Origin: an uncultured Prochlorococcus sp.
GTDB taxonomy: Bacteria; Cyanobacteriota; Cyanobacteriia; PCC-6307; Cyanobiaceae
Assembly (NCBI GenBank): GCA_902565305.1
Contig: CACFEJ010000005.1
Span: forward strand, 1 to 64,000
Direction: 5' to 3'
Length of the DNA stretch: 64,000 nt
Shown here: positions 22,093 through 31,767 of the stretch, piece after piece
How the letters are laid out: each line of letters starts with the position of its first letter
How positions within the stretch are numbered: position 1 is the stretch's first letter
The notes under the pieces: model-generated
Seen by the model: only the letters and a program-made list of their open reading frames with translations
Told to the model about the DNA's origin: nothing
The model's database searches: none
Translations under genes and position numbers: made by a program

Positions 22093-22161
22093 AAAAATAG
22101 TTTGCAAATTTCTTTATAGCTTGGTAAACCAAAGAGAGTATGTGTTTGTTTTAGCACCTTA

Positions 22162-22434
22162 ATGTTTCATTCAAAACTATTAGATAAAAATAATGAAAAT
22201 AATAATTTAATTTTTTCTGAAAACCTTTATAAAGGTGCTTGTGTAAAAATTAAAAATAGCAATAAGACTTTTCAAGTAATTGGTTTAAATATAGGTAAAG
22301 AAATTTGTTGGGTGAGAGAGTGGCCTTTTGCTTGTAATTCAAAAAAAACATTTGCTTTAGAAATAAGTCAAATAACCTTACAAATTTTCTGCTCAAATAA
22401 TTCTGCAGAAAAATTAAGTAATTATGAAATATGA
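22162..22434 (+). CDS. Conserved hypothetical small protein
   Basis: A 90-residue soluble protein, not recognised beyond being conserved in character with picocyanobacterial hypotheticals. The central part (YKGACVKIKNSNKTFQVIG, then VREWPF) looks like a small beta-barrel of the type that binds nucleic acid or a ligand. Its stop overlaps the start of the ABC binding-protein gene as ATGA, so it is translationally coupled to it. Confidence 0.7.
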   Translation: MFHSKLLDKNNENNNLIFSENLYKGACVKIKNSNKTFQVIGLNIGKEICWVREWPFACNSKKTFALEISQITLQIFCSNNSAEKLSNYEI

Positions 22435-24002
22435 AACAAAAAATTGTTTTATCAATATTTATTATTTTAATTTCTTTTTTACAAAATTCTTGCGGCTCAA
22501 AAAGAATATCTAAAAAAATCATAGTTGCAAGTTCTGGAAAAATTGAATCTTTAGATCCAGCTAGAGCAAATACTCTTAAAGCAATTCAATTAATAAGTTC
22601 TCTTGGAGACACATTATATGAATTAAATTCTGATGGAGAATTAATCCCTGAATTGGCCTCGGGGATGCCAATTATTTCAAAGGATAGACTTCAAATAACT
22701 ATCAATTTAAAAAAGAATGTTTTTTTTCACGATGGTACCGCATTTAACTCAAATGCTATGAAGTTTACCTTTGATAGATTTAAAAGAATTGGAACGATGA
22801 ACTATATTTTGGGAAATAAGATTAAATCAATAGAAACGCCAAGTGAGTATTCAGTCATAATAAATTTGAATAAACCATCAAGTTCTTTAAATGGTTTACT
22901 CACATCAGTAAATTTAACTCCAATATCTCCTACATTTTACAAAAAATATTCTGATAAGTTTCTAAATGAAAAATTTGTTGGTACTGGCAAGTATGTGCTG
23001 ACCAGTTTTTCTAATGAAGTTCAATCAATTGATCCATATTTGAATTATTGGGGTGAAAAGCCCTTAAATAACGGTGTTAATTTTGTGGGATATTCAAATT
23101 CATCATCTCTTTTTGGGGCTTTAAAAAGTAAACAAATTGACGTGCTTTTATCAAATTCAATTGATGATAGTCAAAGAAAAAGTTTAAATAATTTAAGCAA
23201 AAATAAACTGCTTAATGAAGGTAATAGCCCTTTCACTGAATTAAGTTTTATAAGCCTTAAAACTAGTTCTTATCCCTTGAGTAATCTTAATTTAAGACTG
23301 GCTTTGGCAAAAAGTCTTAATAGAAAATTGATTAGTGAGAAAGTAAGTTATGGATTAAGGAAGCCATCTAGATCAATTATTCCTCCGATATTAAAAAAAG
23401 ATGATCAAGAACTGTGGCCTAAATATGATTATTTAGAGGCGAGAAGGTTATTGAAAAAAGAAAATTATTGCAACGGAAATATTCTAAAAATACCCCTTAC
23501 TTATAGATCGAATGTACCAGCTGACAAGCTTATTGCTCTGACATGGCAAGAAGAAATTAAAAGTTCTTTGAAAGATTGTCTTGATATTGAACTCAATGGG
23601 GTTGAATCTACAACAGTTTATAAGAATCTAAGTTTAGGAATTTATTCGGCAGTTCTTCTCGATTGGACTGGGGCTTATTCAGATCCAGAGGCCTATCTCA
23701 CCCCTCTTTTAAGTTGTGATGAAATAGTTGATGGCATATGTAAAAAAGGAGAATCAGTTTACAGCGGTAGTTTTTGGGGATCTAATAAAGTGGAAAGTTT
23801 ATTTCTTGAGAGTGAAAAAATAAGTGGAATGAAAAGATTAGAAAAACTTGTTGAAATTGAAAAAATAGCAGCAAGTTCAATACCTTATATTCCTATTTGG
23901 ATATCCTCTCAAAAAGCATGGTCACAAAATAAAATATCAAAACCTATATTCAATGGTGCAGGAATAATTTCATTGAGTGATCTTGAGTTAATTAATGAGT
24001 AG
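22431..24002 (+). CDS. ABC transporter substrate-binding lipoprotein (family 5, peptide type)
   Basis: A periplasmic solute-binding protein of 523 aa in the oligopeptide/dipeptide/nickel family 5. It has a hydrophobic N-terminus ending in the lipobox-like LQNSC at residues 17-21, and the SBP_5 blocks DGTAFNSNAMKFTFDR and VGTGKYVL. The likely substrates are short peptides or a related compound. It overlaps the permease gene by 8 nt. Confidence 0.9.
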   Translation: MKQKIVLSIFIILISFLQNSCGSKRISKKIIVASSGKIESLDPARANTLKAIQLISSLGDTLYELNSDGELIPELASGMPIISKDRLQITINLKKNVFFHDGTAFNSNAMKFTFDRFKRIGTMNYILGNKIKSIETPSEYSVIINLNKPSSSLNGLLTSVNLTPISPTFYKKYSDKFLNEKFVGTGKYVLTSFSNEVQSIDPYLNYWGEKPLNNGVNFVGYSNSSSLFGALKSKQIDVLLSNSIDDSQRKSLNNLSKNKLLNEGNSPFTELSFISLKTSSYPLSNLNLRLALAKSLNRKLISEKVSYGLRKPSRSIIPPILKKDDQELWPKYDYLEARRLLKKENYCNGNILKIPLTYRSNVPADKLIALTWQEEIKSSLKDCLDIELNGVESTTVYKNLSLGIYSAVLLDWTGAYSDPEAYLTPLLSCDEIVDGICKKGESVYSGSFWGSNKVESLFLESEKISGMKRLEKLVEIEKIAASSIPYIPIWISSQKAWSQNKISKPIFNGAGIISLSDLELINE

Positions 24003-25017
24003 AAATTTAAATAGACTACTAAATTATTCCTTATTAAAAATTTCATTAATACCGATAATGTTATGGATAATTTCTTCATTAGTTTTTATTTTATTAAGAA
24101 TTGCTCCCGGTGATCCTGTCGATGCCATACTGGGATCTGGCGCAGATGAGGTTTCTAGGGAATTCCTAAGAAATAAATTGGGACTAAATGAACCTTTAAT
24201 AAATCAATATTTTTCATACATTAAAAATATATTGCACTTAGATTTTGGGGAATCTCTTAGTACCCAAGAGCCAGTCCTCAATATTATTATTAAGTCATTT
24301 CCTGCAAGTCTTGAGCTTGGATTCTTTTCAATATTAAGTGCCACACTAATAGGATTCCCATTGGGACTAGTTGGCTTAAGAAATAGAGGGAAAAAGACTG
24401 ATTATATTGCGAGAATATTAGGAATTGCTACATATGCGATTCCTCCTTTTTGGGGTGCAATGTTAGCGCAATTATTATTTTCTGTATTTTTTAATATTTC
24501 CCCAATTGGAGGAAGATTTCCAATATTTCAGCAACAACCTCAAATTACAGGTTTTCTAGTTTTAGATAGTATTCTTTCAAATAATATTATTGCCTTGAAA
24601 GATAGTCTTTATCATCTCGCACTTCCTTCAATTACCCTTGGCTTTTTATTAAGTGGTATATTCAGTCGCTCATTAAGAGTAAATTTGGATAAGACATTAA
24701 AAAGTGATTATGTAAATGCTGCTATATGTAGAGGAATATCAAGGAAAAAAATATTTTTAAATCATGCATTGCCTAATGCTCTATTGCCAATTGTCACTAT
24801 TTCTGGCTTGACTATGGCCTCATTAGCAGGAGGTGCTCTACTGTTCGAGGTGACTTTTTCATGGCCTGGTATAGCTTTAAGATTACATGAAGCTATTTCT
24901 CAAAGAGATTATACCTTGGTTCAAGGAATTGTAATATTTACCTCTATGCTTATAGTCTCTTTAAATCTCTTCGTTGATATTTTAATCTCATATTTAGATC
25001 CACGAATAGAGTACTAA
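23995..25017 (+). CDS. ABC transporter permease (DppB/OppB type)
   Basis: An inner-membrane permease of 340 aa with six hydrophobic helices. The characteristic N-terminal helix SSLVFILLRIAPGDP begins near residue 23, and the ATPase-coupling EAA loop is near residues 235-270. It makes the pore together with a DppC-type partner. No second permease or ATPase gene is found in this window, so the rest of the transporter must be encoded elsewhere. Confidence 0.92.
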   Translation: MSRNLNRLLNYSLLKISLIPIMLWIISSLVFILLRIAPGDPVDAILGSGADEVSREFLRNKLGLNEPLINQYFSYIKNILHLDFGESLSTQEPVLNIIIKSFPASLELGFFSILSATLIGFPLGLVGLRNRGKKTDYIARILGIATYAIPPFWGAMLAQLLFSVFFNISPIGGRFPIFQQQPQITGFLVLDSILSNNIIALKDSLYHLALPSITLGFLLSGIFSRSLRVNLDKTLKSDYVNAAICRGISRKKIFLNHALPNALLPIVTISGLTMASLAGGALLFEVTFSWPGIALRLHEAISQRDYTLVQGIVIFTSMLIVSLNLFVDILISYLDPRIEY

Positions 25018-26564
25018 TTTTCGGAAATTTCTTTTATCGTTTCAAGATCTAAAAAATGGAAATCAAGTCCTAAATCTCTTTGGTTTTTAACTACAATAGG
25101 AATCTTTTTGTCTTTAATATTTTTTAAAAATTCAATTATAAATTTAGTAGATAAATCTTGTACTAATTTTGGCTCTGAACCAATAAAAGATTCACTTATT
25201 TTGAAAACGTCATTATTTTCTTCATAGCTTTTATTAATTCTTATAGGAGAGAAATGACTTGCACCTTCAATAATTAGAAATCTATTTGATGGATTATTTA
25301 AAGCAGAAAAAACTTTAAATTGTTCATTGATTAAAGGTGTAATAAGGTCATAAGTACCACCTATTAGAAGAGTTGGCGTTTTAATGCCTGTACTATTTTC
25401 TTTTGGCCATACTAAACTGCCAAATGAATTAAAACCTATTATCGCACTGGCCTTATTAGGGTTATTTTTCTTAGGAAATGGTATTTCGCTCAACTGACAT
25501 TGAAGCAATTTTGATAAATTTGTTACCGCAAAGTCTTTTAATGCCGAATTACATTTTTCCTCTAGTTGATCAAAAGGTTTCTTCCCTTCATATAAAAGTG
25601 CTATTAAAGCACCAAGTGAATGCCCCATTAAAATATAAGAATTATTAGGTAAACCAAATTCTCCATTTTCATGAGCTTTCAGTACGGCATCTAAATCTTT
25701 AATTCTATTTAAGAAAAAGTCTGCACTTCCTGGTATTGTTTCTTTACCTTCGAGTACTTTTATGAATGATTCTAAATTACTACCTCTATGATCTATAAAT
25801 AATATTGGCCAACCTCTTTTAGCTAATTCGTTTCCTATCCATTTGAAATTATTAATTTCGCCTCCAAGTCCAGGCATAAAAATTATCAATTCTTTATAAT
25901 CATTTGTTTTATTGCTTTTCCATATTTCAACTTCAAAAGGTTTCACTCGGTAAGGAGCATAAATTTTTTTATTAATATTTATTAGGTCTTTAGTTGATTT
26001 TTTTTCAGTATTTTTAAAGGCATTTTGTTTCGTTCTTTCAAGTTTATTTAATCTTGACAATAGTTCTTGTTGCATTGATAATTCACTTTTCCAAGATGAA
26101 ATTATTAAAATTAGATTATCAATATCTAGTGAAATTTCATCTGATGGTAATCCCTTTATGATGTCTAAAGTTGAAACTTCTTTTTTTTGATCTAATAAAT
26201 TTTCTATAGTGTTATATATTTCTGTCCCATTATTGTCATTTGGAACTTTAATGCTTTTGCTTAATTCAGTGAGAATTTTACGCCCTATCCAACTTCTTAA
26301 TATTTCTCTACTTAATCCTTCTTCTTTGAAAACTGGAAATTCTAAAAATTTTGATAATTCAAAAACTCTTATAAATCCATTTTTTTTTAACCAATCTATT
26401 AATTCTGTTGAATCATCTTTGTATTTTTCTAATTTTGTTAATTGTTCTATAGTAAGAGGGATTTCCATCTCTTCAAATCTAATTTTTATCTTTTCAGCAG
26501 CCTTTAAACCATTATTAAAAAATAAACCACAAAAACTAAAAAAAATTATAAAAAAGTATTTCAC
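25014..26564 (-). CDS. Secreted alpha/beta hydrolase with N-terminal DUF1400
   Basis: A 516-residue protein with a clear signal peptide (hydrophobic residues 4-22, cleavage after GLKA-A). A DUF1400-like N-terminal domain covers about residues 23-110, and an alpha/beta hydrolase domain starts near residue 195. The nucleophile elbow GHSLGALIAL is near residue 316 and the catalytic His near FLIIEGASHF. The likely activity is an esterase or lipase in the periplasm. Its start codon is only 2 bp from that of the divergent MFS gene, and its stop overlaps the permease stop by 4 nt. Confidence 0.85.
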   Translation of the reverse strand: MKYFFIIFFSFCGLFFNNGLKAAEKIKIRFEEMEIPLTIEQLTKLEKYKDDSTELIDWLKKNGFIRVFELSKFLEFPVFKEEGLSREILRSWIGRKILTELSKSIKVPNDNNGTEIYNTIENLLDQKKEVSTLDIIKGLPSDEISLDIDNLILIISSWKSELSMQQELLSRLNKLERTKQNAFKNTEKKSTKDLININKKIYAPYRVKPFEVEIWKSNKTNDYKELIIFMPGLGGEINNFKWIGNELAKRGWPILFIDHRGSNLESFIKVLEGKETIPGSADFFLNRIKDLDAVLKAHENGEFGLPNNSYILMGHSLGALIALLYEGKKPFDQLEEKCNSALKDFAVTNLSKLLQCQLSEIPFPKKNNPNKASAIIGFNSFGSLVWPKENSTGIKTPTLLIGGTYDLITPLINEQFKVFSALNNPSNRFLIIEGASHFSPIRINKSYEENNDVFKISESFIGSEPKLVQDLSTKFIIEFLKNIKDKKIPIVVKNQRDLGLDFHFLDLETIKEISEN

Positions 26565-26566
26565 TA

Positions 26567-27796
26567 GTGATTAGTCCAAATAGTTTACAAATTAGCAAAA
26601 ATTGGTGGATTCAATTTCCTTATCATTTGAGGTTAATAACCAAGATAAGATTTTTCGCTGCATTTGGAGCAGGAGGTGTTATTTATTTAACATCACTTAT
26701 TTTTAATAACCTAGGATTATCGGCAACATATATTGGCTTGGGATTTACTATCTCAGCAATAATTGGAACCGTAACAAGACTCTTTACAGGTAATTATCTT
26801 AATAAAACAGGAAAAATACAATTTCCAATAATAACTTCTTCAATACTAAGTATTGCTGCTAGTTTATGCTTCATTTTTTCAAGAGATACTTTTTTGTACA
26901 TAATTGGACAATCACTTGTTGGAGCTGCTGCAGGAATATATTGGCCGGCTGCCGAGTTTGGGGTACCATATTTTTGCCATCCTATCGAGACACGAAAAGC
27001 GTATGCTCTTGTAAGAAGCTCGGAGGCATTAGGGATATTTTTAGGGGTGTTCTTAGGGGGTTATATGACGAATTTTTTGTATGCTAAATCAATTTTTATT
27101 AATGATATATTATGCATGTTAGTTATCACATATTTAATATCTAGAAATAGTTCTTCTATTAAAAGAAACATAGAAAATTTCCAAAAAAAATTTTTAGATC
27201 CAATTAATCAGGGACAATTGAAATGGAATAAAAATTCAACAATAATAATTTTATCTATTTTATTGATAACTACCTCTTTAGCTCTGATTCAAGTAACTTT
27301 GCCTCTGGATCTTGTTAAAGGTGGAGTATATCGCAATGCATTAAGCAAAGAAATTATTAGTCTTATAATTTCTATTCAGTTAATTTTATTGTTGTTTTTA
27401 CAATGGCCTATTGGATCTTGGATATCAAAAAAAGGGAGATTATTTGGGCTGAAATTTAGTTTAATAAATTTCTCTTTCGCTTCATTTTTATTATTTATTT
27501 CTAGTTATTTAAATATCCCAGCGTTTTATTTAATTTCTTTGGCATTGATTTTAGTAAGTTTAGGGACTGCTTCATTTCTTCCAACATCAACAGATATCGT
27601 TTTCAGAATAGCTCCTTCAAATAAAAAAGGTTTTGCACTTGCTCTACTATCACAATGTTTCGCTATGGGTTATTTTTTTGGACCATTTATTTCAGGTCGC
27701 ATATTAGATCTATTTGGTTATGCTTCAATAATATGGCTTTCAATTTCTTGTTGTTGCTTTATTGCATTTACAATTCTATTTAAGAGATTATTTTAA
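26567..27796 (+). CDS. Major facilitator superfamily transporter
   Basis: A 409-residue MFS protein with about 12 hydrophobic helices. The loop 2-3 motif region NYLNKTGKIQFP and its counterpart SWISKKGRLFGL are present. The substrate is unknown. The start is taken as GTG at 26567, giving a cytosolic N-terminus of about 25 residues before helix 1; it leaves just 2 bp to the divergent hydrolase start, so a slightly later start is possible. It overlaps the convergent DUF2834 gene by 4 nt. Confidence 0.87.
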   Translation: MISPNSLQISKNWWIQFPYHLRLITKIRFFAAFGAGGVIYLTSLIFNNLGLSATYIGLGFTISAIIGTVTRLFTGNYLNKTGKIQFPIITSSILSIAASLCFIFSRDTFLYIIGQSLVGAAAGIYWPAAEFGVPYFCHPIETRKAYALVRSSEALGIFLGVFLGGYMTNFLYAKSIFINDILCMLVITYLISRNSSSIKRNIENFQKKFLDPINQGQLKWNKNSTIIILSILLITTSLALIQVTLPLDLVKGGVYRNALSKEIISLIISIQLILLLFLQWPIGSWISKKGRLFGLKFSLINFSFASFLLFISSYLNIPAFYLISLALILVSLGTASFLPTSTDIVFRIAPSNKKGFALALLSQCFAMGYFFGPFISGRILDLFGYASIIWLSISCCCFIAFTILFKRLF

Positions 27797-28164
27797 TTAA
27801 TCTTTTCTAATTCAATAATTCTTCTTTCTCTTAGAAATAAGAAAAAAGGTGCAGAGAATGCGAAGGCTATAAGAAAAGTTCCAATGTATACAACCCACAT
27901 ATTTTTCATGTTTAGTTTTTTTGATTCATTTACTATCCATATAAAAATAGCGCTTGCACCTACTAATAAGTCTCTAGAAATTGACTGAGATGCAGGGTTT
28001 GCATTCGCTAAAGAAATGAAGTTATTTATATCAAAGCTGTTTCCATATTCCCTAGCAAATTCGAAATTTGCCAACATTGGCAGAACAGCTCCCAAAATTG
28101 ATAGAAAAAGGTAAAGAAAAGATAGTATCTGTTTATTTTCTTTTAAAATGTTAAATGAATTCAC
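27793..28164 (-). CDS. DUF2834 membrane protein
   Basis: A 123-residue protein with three hydrophobic segments and the conserved VGASAIFIWIVNESKKLNM middle block typical of DUF2834. An inner- or thylakoid-membrane location is likely. Function unknown. It is divergent from the PfkB kinase gene, with 41 nt between them. Confidence 0.8.
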   Translation of the reverse strand: MNSFNILKENKQILSFLYLFLSILGAVLPMLANFEFAREYGNSFDINNFISLANANPASQSISRDLLVGASAIFIWIVNESKKLNMKNMWVVYIGTFLIAFAFSAPFFLFLRERRIIELEKIN

Positions 28165-28205
28165 TTGTCAAAAATATTTCTTTTAATAATAGTATTTAAA
28201 AGCTT

Positions 28206-29075
28206 ATGGTTGTTGAAAAGAATAATAAAGTTGAAGACTATGAATTTAAAAAAGGAAATTTAAATTTTGCCGTTGTTGGTCATGTTGAATGGATAAATTT
28301 TTTAAAGGTTGATCAATTACCAAAACCCGGAATCATTTCTCATTCTGAAAAGTCCCTTGAGTATCCAGCTGGTGGTGGATCTATTATCGCGAAAATACTT
28401 TCTGATTTAACTTTAAACCAAATTCATTTTTTTACGTCATTAGGTAATGATGATTATGGAGATAAGTGTTTCAAGATTCTCTCAAATATGGGAATTAAGT
28501 TGCATGTAGCTTGGCGTGATAAACCAACTAGAAGAGGATTTAGTTTAATTGACTCTCAAGGTGAAAGAGCAATAACAGTTATTGGAGAAAGGTTAGCTCC
28601 AACTCATAAAGACAATTTAGAATGGAACATTTTAAAAAAAATGGACGGAATTTTTATTACTGCATCTGATTCAGAGATTTTTAAAATGGCTAGATCAGCT
28701 TCAATACTTTGTACAACCCCAAGGGTAGGATTAAATACAATTAATAATTCAAATGTTCTTTTAGATGGATTAATAGGCAGTAATCTTGATCCTGGAGAAG
28801 TTTTTTCTTTTTCTGAATTATCGTTAAAACCCAAATATACTTTTAAAACCGAGGGAGAGAAAGGAGGCATAATATTCCCAGGAGGAAGATATAAGGCTCT
28901 TAAAAACAAAAAATTAAAGGTTGATTCTTATGGATGTGGTGATTCTTTTGCTGCGGGTATTCTTTATGGAATGGCATCTAAATGGGATATAGATAAAAGT
29001 CTAAATCTTGCTAAAGTAATGGGAAGAGACGCTAGTGAATTTTTCGGACCATATGCAAATAATGATGAAAAATAA
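28206..29075 (+). CDS. PfkB-family carbohydrate / nucleoside kinase
   Basis: A ribokinase-like sugar or nucleoside kinase of 289 aa. The N-terminal sugar-binding GG motif (AGGGSIIAKIL) is near residue 57, and the C-terminal signature GCGDSFAAG has the catalytic Asp246. No neighbour indicates the substrate. The two tiny genes downstream follow with 16- and 3-nt gaps and may be cotranscribed. Confidence 0.88.
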   Translation: MVVEKNNKVEDYEFKKGNLNFAVVGHVEWINFLKVDQLPKPGIISHSEKSLEYPAGGGSIIAKILSDLTLNQIHFFTSLGNDDYGDKCFKILSNMGIKLHVAWRDKPTRRGFSLIDSQGERAITVIGERLAPTHKDNLEWNILKKMDGIFITASDSEIFKMARSASILCTTPRVGLNTINNSNVLLDGLIGSNLDPGEVFSFSELSLKPKYTFKTEGEKGGIIFPGGRYKALKNKKLKVDSYGCGDSFAAGILYGMASKWDIDKSLNLAKVMGRDASEFFGPYANNDEK

Positions 29076-29091
29076 TTGAATTAACACTTTC

Positions 29092-29283
29092 ATGAGCAAT
29101 CTAGAAAATAAAAATAAAAATATTCTTGTAGAAAACATTATTGTTTTCTTTTTATTTACTGTTTTTTTGGTTTTTAAATCTTTGAAAACTTTATCTAGAA
29201 TTTTTACTTATGGAATCTTAAGAAAAGAAATATTAACTACTAAAAGTAACTTAGGCGTAGATATTAAAATAAAAATTAAATAG
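29092..29283 (+). CDS. Small membrane protein, hypothetical
   Basis: A 63-residue protein with one hydrophobic helix (about residues 15-30) and a basic C-terminus. Not recognised. Support comes from tight spacing in the same direction (16 nt after the kinase, 3 nt before the next gene) and absence of a better frame. Confidence 0.55.
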   Translation: MSNLENKNKNILVENIIVFFLFTVFLVFKSLKTLSRIFTYGILRKEILTTKSNLGVDIKIKIK

Positions 29284-29286
29284 TTA

Positions 29287-29640
29287 ATGAATATATTTTT
29301 ATTTTTTCTAATTTTAGGAATTATTTTTTTGGTCTACAAAAAAATTAAATCTAAAAAGCCAAAGAACTTAAAATTAAACAAATTTAAAAATAAACTTCAA
29401 AGCACGCAAACAAATATTGAAAGAATTTTTTTAAGAGAGGAAGAAAAAACCTTTTCTAACCCTAATATAAATATCTATATTGGGAGTTATGATAACGAAG
29501 AAAATATTAATAGGAAATCTAATATTCACAGAGCAAGGCTCTCAAAATTTAAGAAATCTAAATTAAATGGTGAAATGATATTTCAAGATGATGAACAAAG
29601 GATTTATAAATTTAATAATGGAAAAAAAGTTTACTTATAA
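29287..29640 (+). CDS. Membrane-anchored basic protein, hypothetical
   Basis: A 117-residue protein with an N-terminal helix (residues 2-17), then a long Lys-rich stretch and a polar tail with IYIGSYDNEE and FQDDEQRIYKFNNGKK. No family recognised. It is convergent with the pentapeptide-repeat gene, with 9 nt between stops. Confidence 0.6.
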   Translation: MNIFLFFLILGIIFLVYKKIKSKKPKNLKLNKFKNKLQSTQTNIERIFLREEEKTFSNPNINIYIGSYDNEENINRKSNIHRARLSKFKKSKLNGEMIFQDDEQRIYKFNNGKKVYL

Positions 29641-29649
29641 TTTTAATTC

Positions 29650-30168
29650 CTAACTACATTCAAGACTTTCTCTTGTTGAAACACCCGTTGTTGGATTGAT
29701 CCCATCAGCAATTTCGCAAAGATTTCTTTGATCTTCGCTGTCAAGAATAGCGTAAGAAAAATCTGCTCCTTCTATTTGAGCTCCTGCAAAACTGCTACCC
29801 GATGCGATCATATTTATTAGAACAGCATTTCTAAGATCTGTTTTTTGGAAATTAACTCGATCAGAAAGAGTATCGGTCAGGTCGATTCCATTTAAATTAG
29901 AACCTTTTAAATCAGATAGGGTTAAGGTTGTCCCATGTAAATCAACATCACTAAAATCTGCGTCTCTTGCAACTGCTCCAGCTATAGATGATAAATGAAG
30001 ATCCTCTCCATGGAAATCAAACCCTGTAATATTAGATCTTACATAACTTGGAACTTCATCTCCCTCGCCTTTAACAGCTACATTTGCCCCAGCAAAAACT
30101 GGAGAGGATAAAACTAAGAAAGAAAAAGTTATGCAAAAAAGATATTTTAAAAAACTAAAAAATTTCAT
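29650..30168 (-). CDS. Secreted / lumenal pentapeptide-repeat protein
   Basis: A 172-residue protein with a signal peptide (hydrophobic residues 5-22, cleavage after VFA-G). It then has a run of A(D/N)LXX pentapeptides from about residue 60 to 145 (ADFSD, GSNLNG, TDLRNA, GADFSY), which fold as a right-handed quadrilateral beta-helix. Two Cys near the C-terminus (NLCEIAD and LECS) could form a disulfide. It resembles thylakoid-lumen pentapeptide proteins of cyanobacteria and plants. Confidence 0.88.
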   Translation of the reverse strand: MKFFSFLKYLFCITFSFLVLSSPVFAGANVAVKGEGDEVPSYVRSNITGFDFHGEDLHLSSIAGAVARDADFSDVDLHGTTLTLSDLKGSNLNGIDLTDTLSDRVNFQKTDLRNAVLINMIASGSSFAGAQIEGADFSYAILDSEDQRNLCEIADGINPTTGVSTRESLECS

Positions 30169-30251
30169 ACTAGATAATCAGAATATTATTATTTTATAAC
30201 AATTAGATAATTTTTAAAATTGATATATAAATTTGGAACTCCTTTTTAAGA

Positions 30252-30773
30252 TTATTTAACACTAAAAATTTTGAATCTAGGTTCAAAATTAGTTATACAA
30301 TCTAGAAGTTTTTTATTATCTTTGCTATTAGTTACCTTGAATTCAGATTCAACTGTACCGCCTTCATCTCTAATGGCTTGATTTAAAACTATGGAACCGT
30401 TTTCGTCAGATACGGATCTGTGAAAAGTTCCTCTAGGTATCCTTAAAATATATCCGCAAGATTCTAATCTAACTTTATAAAAAGGATAATCCCAACCAAA
30501 ATTTACAAGGAAAAATGTTCTACCACCAGAGATAGCTAATAGATTATCCTCTTGATTGTGATGTATGTAAAATTGCCAATTATTAAAATCTTCATCATTT
30601 GGAGGACTAACTGCAGGCCCACTATGAATCACTAGATCTCTATAGTTTGATTCATTAACACTAATATCAAAAAATCTTACATCTTTTGTATCGCGAAATT
30701 TTTCATAACTTATCAATTCAAACATTTTCGATTTGTTTGATTTGATAACTGGAATTTCTAAACTTGAGTTCAA
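30252..30773 (-). CDS. Cupin-like protein, hypothetical
   Basis: A 173-residue soluble protein. The middle looks like a single cupin barrel: FYIHHNQEDNLLAISGGRTFFLV, then a second motif YILRIPRGTFHRSVSD with Pro-x-Gly-x-x-His. Possible metal ligands are His and Glu/Asp of the first block and His of the second. The ligand is unknown. It stands alone between two A+T-rich gaps. Confidence 0.65.
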   Translation of the reverse strand: MNSSLEIPVIKSNKSKMFELISYEKFRDTKDVRFFDISVNESNYRDLVIHSGPAVSPPNDEDFNNWQFYIHHNQEDNLLAISGGRTFFLVNFGWDYPFYKVRLESCGYILRIPRGTFHRSVSDENGSIVLNQAIRDEGGTVESEFKVTNSKDNKKLLDCITNFEPRFKIFSVK

Positions 30774-30898
30774 TTTTCTTTAAAGATTACACAAATGAAA
30801 ACAGATATATATATCAAGGAACGTATCAATGAACACTAAAAAAGAAACATATTATTATTTATGTTCTTTTGTTTTTTAAAAGATTGAAAATTTAGTGT

Positions 30899-31756
30899 TT
30901 ATTTAATTTCTAGGGGTTTGATTTCCCAGGATAAAGTATTTTCTAAATTATTTTTCCCTATAAAGTTCCCTGTAATTACAGAAGTTAAATTAGATTTTGA
31001 AGAAGATACCAATGTTAAATATCTATCATCTATTAATCCTTTTCCGCTGGGATCAAAACCTCTCCAACCAGCACCTGGAATATATAGTTCGGCCCAAGCG
31101 TGTAAATCCAATTCAGATGGTAAGGGATCTTCAAAATGATAACCACTTACAAACCTACTTGGGATACCTATAGACCTGCAAGCTTCAACCATCAGCATTG
31201 CTAAATCTCTGCATGAACCTATACGTTCTCTAAGTGTTCTGCTGGCCGGCCATGCTGGACCTGTATGTCTTTTGGTATATTTAACCCGATCTTGAATAAT
31301 TTCTATTAGCTGGTAGGTAAATGATAATGCGTTATTAATGCTTCCTGCTAAGGCTTCTTGGGCAAGTTCTACGGCAGAGGGATCGTGTTGTCCATTAGGC
31401 ATCCATCCCTCTAATGCTCCCTGTAAATCTCTGTTGATAATGCTTCTACAAAAAGGTAATGTTAAATCTCTATTTTTAACTCCATCAATAATGTTTGGAT
31501 GTTTAATAGTTTCAACTTCGCTGATTGATTCAATAATTAAATTATCTGTTAATCCATTGAATCTGATTCTATTAATCTCTTCTCCGCTGGCAGCAAGTAA
31601 TGGATAAATAATTTCTGGTTCTGGGGTTATTTTTAATTCAAAATTCTTTAGCCTTTGGAATCCATTTGACCTTGGCTTTATACATAATCTATGCTCGCCT
31701 AATTGAACAGGGTCTTCATATTTATATTCAAGTTTGTGAATGTATTTAATTCTCAT
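30899..31756 (-). CDS. Transglutaminase-like cysteine peptidase
   Basis: A 285-residue protein with the transglutaminase-core triad Cys182 (IGSCRDL), His219 (DLHAWAE) and Asp235 (RGFDPSG). An N-terminal immunoglobulin-like domain precedes it. Proteins of this type are nearly always encoded with alpha-E and circularly permuted ATP-grasp proteins, as here, and comparative genomics predicts a peptide-synthesis or peptide-modification role. It is the last gene of a three-gene minus-strand operon, 11 nt after the alpha-E gene. Confidence 0.9.
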   Translation of the reverse strand: MRIKYIHKLEYKYEDPVQLGEHRLCIKPRSNGFQRLKNFELKITPEPEIIYPLLAASGEEINRIRFNGLTDNLIIESISEVETIKHPNIIDGVKNRDLTLPFCRSIINRDLQGALEGWMPNGQHDPSAVELAQEALAGSINNALSFTYQLIEIIQDRVKYTKRHTGPAWPASRTLRERIGSCRDLAMLMVEACRSIGIPSRFVSGYHFEDPLPSELDLHAWAELYIPGAGWRGFDPSGKGLIDDRYLTLVSSSKSNLTSVITGNFIGKNNLENTLSWEIKPLEIK

Positions 31757-31767
31757 TGATAAACTTA

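Noticed and set aside
22100-22161. Terminator after hom
   Set aside because: The CTTGGT/ACCAAG hairpin is short and has no following T-run.
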